The notes under the pieces are model-generated. The model worked only from the letters and a program-made list of their open reading frames with translations, was not told the origin of the DNA and did no database searches. This document shows positions 60,300 to 64,000 of a DNA stretch of 64,000 nt, one piece after another. Position 1 is the stretch's first letter. Every line of letters starts with the position of its first letter. The stretch comes from Datnioides undecimradiatus. Its lineage: Eukaryota > Chordata > Actinopteri > Lobotiformes > Datnioididae. The stretch spans positions 5,067,477 to 5,131,476 of the forward strand of contig WARS01000025.1 of the NCBI GenBank assembly GCA_008933995.1, given 5' to 3'. A program made the position numbers and the translations under genes.

Positions 60300-60347
60300 G
60301 AAACGAAAGTGAAACGCAGAGCTGCTGGTGAAATGTAAAGTGAAACC
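60300..60347 (+). promoter_or_regulatory. ISRE/IRF-element cluster upstream of second WWE gene
   Basis: GAAACGAAAGTGAAACG (60300-60316) contains GAAAGTGAAAC, a perfect ISRE core, overlapped by a second GAAA half. TAAAGTGAAACC follows at 60336-60347. It is about 220 bp before the start codon, consistent with an interferon-driven promoter. Confidence 0.6.
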
Positions 60348-60536
60348 CTCGCATCGCTTTCTCGTTAACAGTAAAGACTTGAACCTTTATTTAAGCAGAC
60401 ATTCATGATAGGTTTTTCGCCGTCTTTGCGTTCGTCTCATCTGCTTTTTGTTTTATAATCGCGGTGGGTTTTTTTTGGAGTGTTATTCACGGAAACACTT
60501 TGTGCTGACGGAAAAAGGCGTTTCACACGTTGAGTT

Positions 60537-63500
60537 ATGAATGTTTTTAAGTATTTCTATCCACACGGGAAAATGAAGGGGAGTGAAATAACATCAGGTT
60601 TGTATGAGATGGCATTTTAAGCTCGTATAGTTCTGGTATTAATGGATTTCCTGTAATGTTACAGTCGTTAAACTGATTCTCTGATCAGGATTGACAACTA
60701 ATGAATCTAAAGCTGATCAATTACTTTTCATTAAAAAGTATGAAAGAGTGTCTTCGGAAAAGAGCTGTGTGACATACATCGTTTACATGAGGTTACACGA
60801 ACTCTGGGACATACAGTCTTTGTTATAGTGGCAAAATTAAAGGGGTAAGACACGTATTTTTAAAAAAAAGGTCTGTCTAATGAAAGACGCTCTTGAGGTG
60901 CATGCTGGGAAACGTAGTTTAGCCTTTACAGCTTTAATTTTGACCATTCCTTTTAAATCCTTTTAAACTCTCCAGGTTTTTGTAGTTGTTAGTATGTATG
61001 CATTATCAAGGGTCTAAGCACTCAAAACAAAATAAAAATCAATGCAGGAAAATTGGCCCTGTGACTGTCACATCATTTATAAAGTGTGATAGTACCGTTT
61101 AATTGGTTTAGGTGGCGTTAAGTTTTAATTATTTTGTACAATGAAACTAATGATGGATCATTCTGCTCATTGTGTTTCAATTGCTGGATAAGTTCTCAAG
61201 TGGCAGCTTCATAACGCAGGTACAAAAATCAAAACTATTTCACACAAATTAAAATTTAAAAAGCAGGAAATTTATCACATTAGAAAGCCCGGAACCATTA
61301 AACGAAACGATTGTCAATGACTCAAATAATAAATTAAATAATAGTTGCTAGTTTCGCCCTGAAATGTGTGAGAGCAGAAACAGAAAGTGATATTAAAAGA
61401 CATGCCTGAAGTACAAGTACCTCAAATATGTGTAAAAATACAGTATTTGAGTAAATGTAGTAAGATTCAATGCACCACTGGCCTGAACTGTCTTCATCAG
61501 CTCTACATTGTCCCAGACAGTAAAGAATTAAACAGCCAGTGTGAAACATTAACCTGTTCTGTCAGGTTTCAGGTCATTAAAAGAATCCATGAACCCATAA
61601 CAAGATCCCATATTCTCCTGTTTTACAGCCAATGAGAAACACTATCAGTGGCAGCTGTCGGATGGAAATCAGTGGCTGTGCATTGACAACGACCACGTGA
61701 TCGAGACTCACTACTGCCAACCTGGAGCTAAAGGAATCACCATCAACACAAAACATGGGTCAGCTTTAAGTTGTTTTTTGGGTTTTTTTTTGGTCTAATG
61801 CTGCAGGTATTTTATTTAGGCAGTACTTATAATCTGGTGGTAAAAGTGCAGTATTATGTTGAACCATGCAGTGGTTTTATGACTTAAGCAGTAAGTTTGA
61901 CCATGTGTTGCAAGTTGGATCACCTGTTGAAATAGTATTTTAATTATTTAAGGGTTAAAAAGTGTCACTTGTCACCCAAAGATGAAAATATTAAGATAAT
62001 AATAATAACATGTTCTGTAGGTACACTTATTGGATGGAAACAAAGCAAACTGTGAGATTTCAAGCAGAACATTGTTCATCAAAGTGATTCTCGTGTCATC
62101 CACAGGCAGGTGTTCATCGACTTTGATACGTTGCAGACTCTGAATGCAGCTCTGAGCGTGCAGAGGCTGAGCTTCCTGCCTCAGGGCCAGACCGAGGACA
62201 TAGGCTGGTACTTCAGAGATGACCTGCTGTGGCGGGAATATGGATCCCAGGTGGGGCAAAATCACGACCTAGAGATTCATTTGATTCTCAGGGTTTCCTG
62301 GCTCTGAATGTCTCCTGTTCTTTATCAGAGCTCCAACCTGTCGACCTCCTCAATCAGCAGCAGAGATGTTGAGCATCAGTTCACTCTTAATCCTCAGGGA
62401 TCCTTCAGTTTCACCGTGGGCTCGACCAGATACACGCTTGACTTCTCCAGTGTGTAACGTTTGTATGAAGTGTGAGCTTAATATCCAGAAATGTGATTTT
62501 AACAGCCAAATCTCACAAATAATGTTTTCTCTCTGCAGCCATGACCCAAAAAAACTGCACCACAGGCATGTGCAGGAACATACGCAGGCGACCAAAATTC
62601 ACGTCCAATGCGGTGGGGTATGACCTTTTTATCTGTAGGATTCATATTTATGTCTAAAACGTGTCTTTGCTGCATTCAAACAGGCACATTCTTATTATTT
62701 AATGCTGTGAAATAGAGCAGCCTCAGTCTGTCGGTCCATCAGCAGGCCTTGCCAGGGAGGATTTTAGTCACCGAGTATGATTTGAAACCATACCGTATCA
62801 AAGGGAGAACCCATGATGTCTCTGATGGTGTCTTCATGTCTTCGTAGCCTTCACCCCGCCTCAGTTTTTCCCACGGCTTCCTCCTCCCAGCTCACCCGTG
62901 GAGGCTACAAGTGGGAGTTCATGGGAGATGAGGGGGAGTGGACAGAATACCAAGCGCAGGTAAGTACGGCATCAGATGATTTCAGGTAGTTGTGGCAGAC
63001 ATTTATATCCATAGTATACCAAAAATGCATACTAATACTTCTGATGTTTGAGGCATGGTGGTGATTTGCTTATGGACAATGTGTATTTCTCTATAAAGTG
63101 GACTTGTTTGTATTCGTGTGCAGGTATGTTCATTTGACAGCGCTGCCATCGAGAGGCAATACCAGCTGAATCCACAGGGACAGCTACACTTCAAGATCAG
63201 GAGATTCTCATACACCCTGGATTTTTCAAGTAATGCACAGCAGCGGTGGCGCTAAACCAGACTATCATTTGTTTGGTTTTGTTGCGGAAAGCTTTTTAAA
63301 TCACTGTGTACGCTGGTTTATCGTAGGTATGCAACAAGTCAATGACATCATCGGGACTGTAAGAGCAGTGAGGAGGATTGCTGATGATGGGAGTCAACAG
63401 AGCAACAGGTCAGAAGAGACATTTCAACAAACAAGGATCCATCAAAATGAATCAGATGAGCAGAAAAGCTAAAGCCAGTCCTGACTTCAAAAAGCCACTA

Positions 63501-63809
63501 TCTGCAATATAATGCCTATATAACTCTCACATCTAAACCCTTAAAAAGACCTTAATATAAAAATCCCTGAAAAAAAAAATCCCATTCCCTTTCAGTTTGT
63601 AAATCAATTTTGCTGCTAATGTTGTATCTTTTTGTCAGTCTCTCATACACTGAACATGCACAGCAACGCCGGATCGATTCATCTGACAGGAATATGTGAA
63701 TGGTGTCTGTAAACAACTGTCAACTTAAGTTCTTCTACTCCTCAGCTGGGGCACAACACCACAATGGCAGTTTCAGGATGTCGGTGGAATATGGAAAGAT
63801 TATTCCAAA
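60537..63809 (+). CDS. Multi-WWE protein, PARP12/ZAP-like (3' partial, continues past window)
   Basis: Exons: 60537-60597, 61629-61758, 62106-62250, 62329-62449, 62539-62617, 62848-62959, 63124-63229, 63327-63408 and 63746-63809. All are in phase, 900 bp or 300 codons, ending in a GTAAGA donor. Frame 60537 (MNVFKYFYPHGKMKGSEITS) is preceded by an in-frame TGA; the downstream in-frame ATG at 60573 has a better context. There is no zinc finger; WWE units begin at once: HYQWQLSDGNQWLCIDNDHV, then IGWYFRDDLLWREYG with DVEHQF, then YKWEFMGDEGEWTEYQ with IERQYQ, then PQWQFQDVGGIWKDYS, cut by its donor. Basic linkers (RNIRRRP, RAVRRI) separate units. The exon sizes 121 and 79 recur in the upstream gene, showing tandem duplication. 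More WWE units or a PARP domain may follow outside. WWE domains bind ADP-ribose polymers; an antiviral role is inferred. Confidence 0.75.
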
Positions 63810-64000
63810 GTAAGACATGATACGCTTTTGTTGTTGTGTAAATAAACATTCAACTCTCTGAATCTGTGAATCCCTGCCTCACACATGTGTTTAACATCTT
63901 GGTTTAGCCTCTTGGCATGTTTGCATTTGCGAATACTGCTGAGTCCCAAGATCCCTAGGGTGAGGCTTATATGTTGGTATGAGTCAAAGCTGGACATGAT

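Overview
The window is nuclear DNA of a bony (teleost) fish. This follows from spliced vertebrate genes with GT-AG introns, AT-rich non-coding DNA, (CA)n/(TG)n microsatellites, and interspersed repeats of a kind common in teleost genomes. The species cannot be told from the sequence. All genes that could be built are on the + strand. No bacterial, organellar or CRISPR features are present.

Positions 1-51,100 hold the vertebrate small leucine-rich proteoglycan (SLRP) cluster in its conserved order: decorin (dcn, coding 3772-9136, first coding exon upstream of the window), lumican (lum, 21917-23414), keratocan (kera, 33934-35051) and epiphycan (epyc, 40193-51061). These are secreted matrix proteins that bind collagen and carry glycosaminoglycan chains in skin, cornea and cartilage. 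Every exon was placed by reading frame, splice sites and intron phase. Large non-coding stretches separate the genes: about 10 kb between dcn and lum, 8-9 kb between lum and kera, and 5 kb between kera and the epyc coding region.

Epiphycan is the most unusual gene of the cluster. Between its N-terminal acidic exon and its cysteine/LRR domain it has three extra in-frame exons of 510, 210 and 132 bp. All are phase 1-1 with near-identical acceptor and start sequences. They encode a serglycin-like Ser-Gly region with about 50 SG dipeptides, giving a predicted protein of about 612 residues against about 322 in mammals. A decayed fragment of another such exon lies in an intron.

Positions 54,600-64,000 hold two tandem genes unrelated to the SLRPs. 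The first (54663-59218, 356 aa) encodes two CCCH zinc fingers and three WWE domains but no ADP-ribosyltransferase domain. The second (60537 to beyond the right edge) starts directly with WWE domains and has at least four. Both resemble the PARP12/ZC3HAV1 (ZAP) family, and interferon-response-element motifs lie at both starts. The right part of the window is therefore probably an interferon-inducible innate-immunity locus next to a matrix-gene cluster.

Other structure: a perfect 56-bp palindrome in a dcn intron, smaller hairpins, a MITE-like teleost repeat, tRNA-derived SINE fragments, a diverged repeat pair between dcn and lum, and several CTCF-like motifs. Gene models are manual and were not checked against transcripts or databases.
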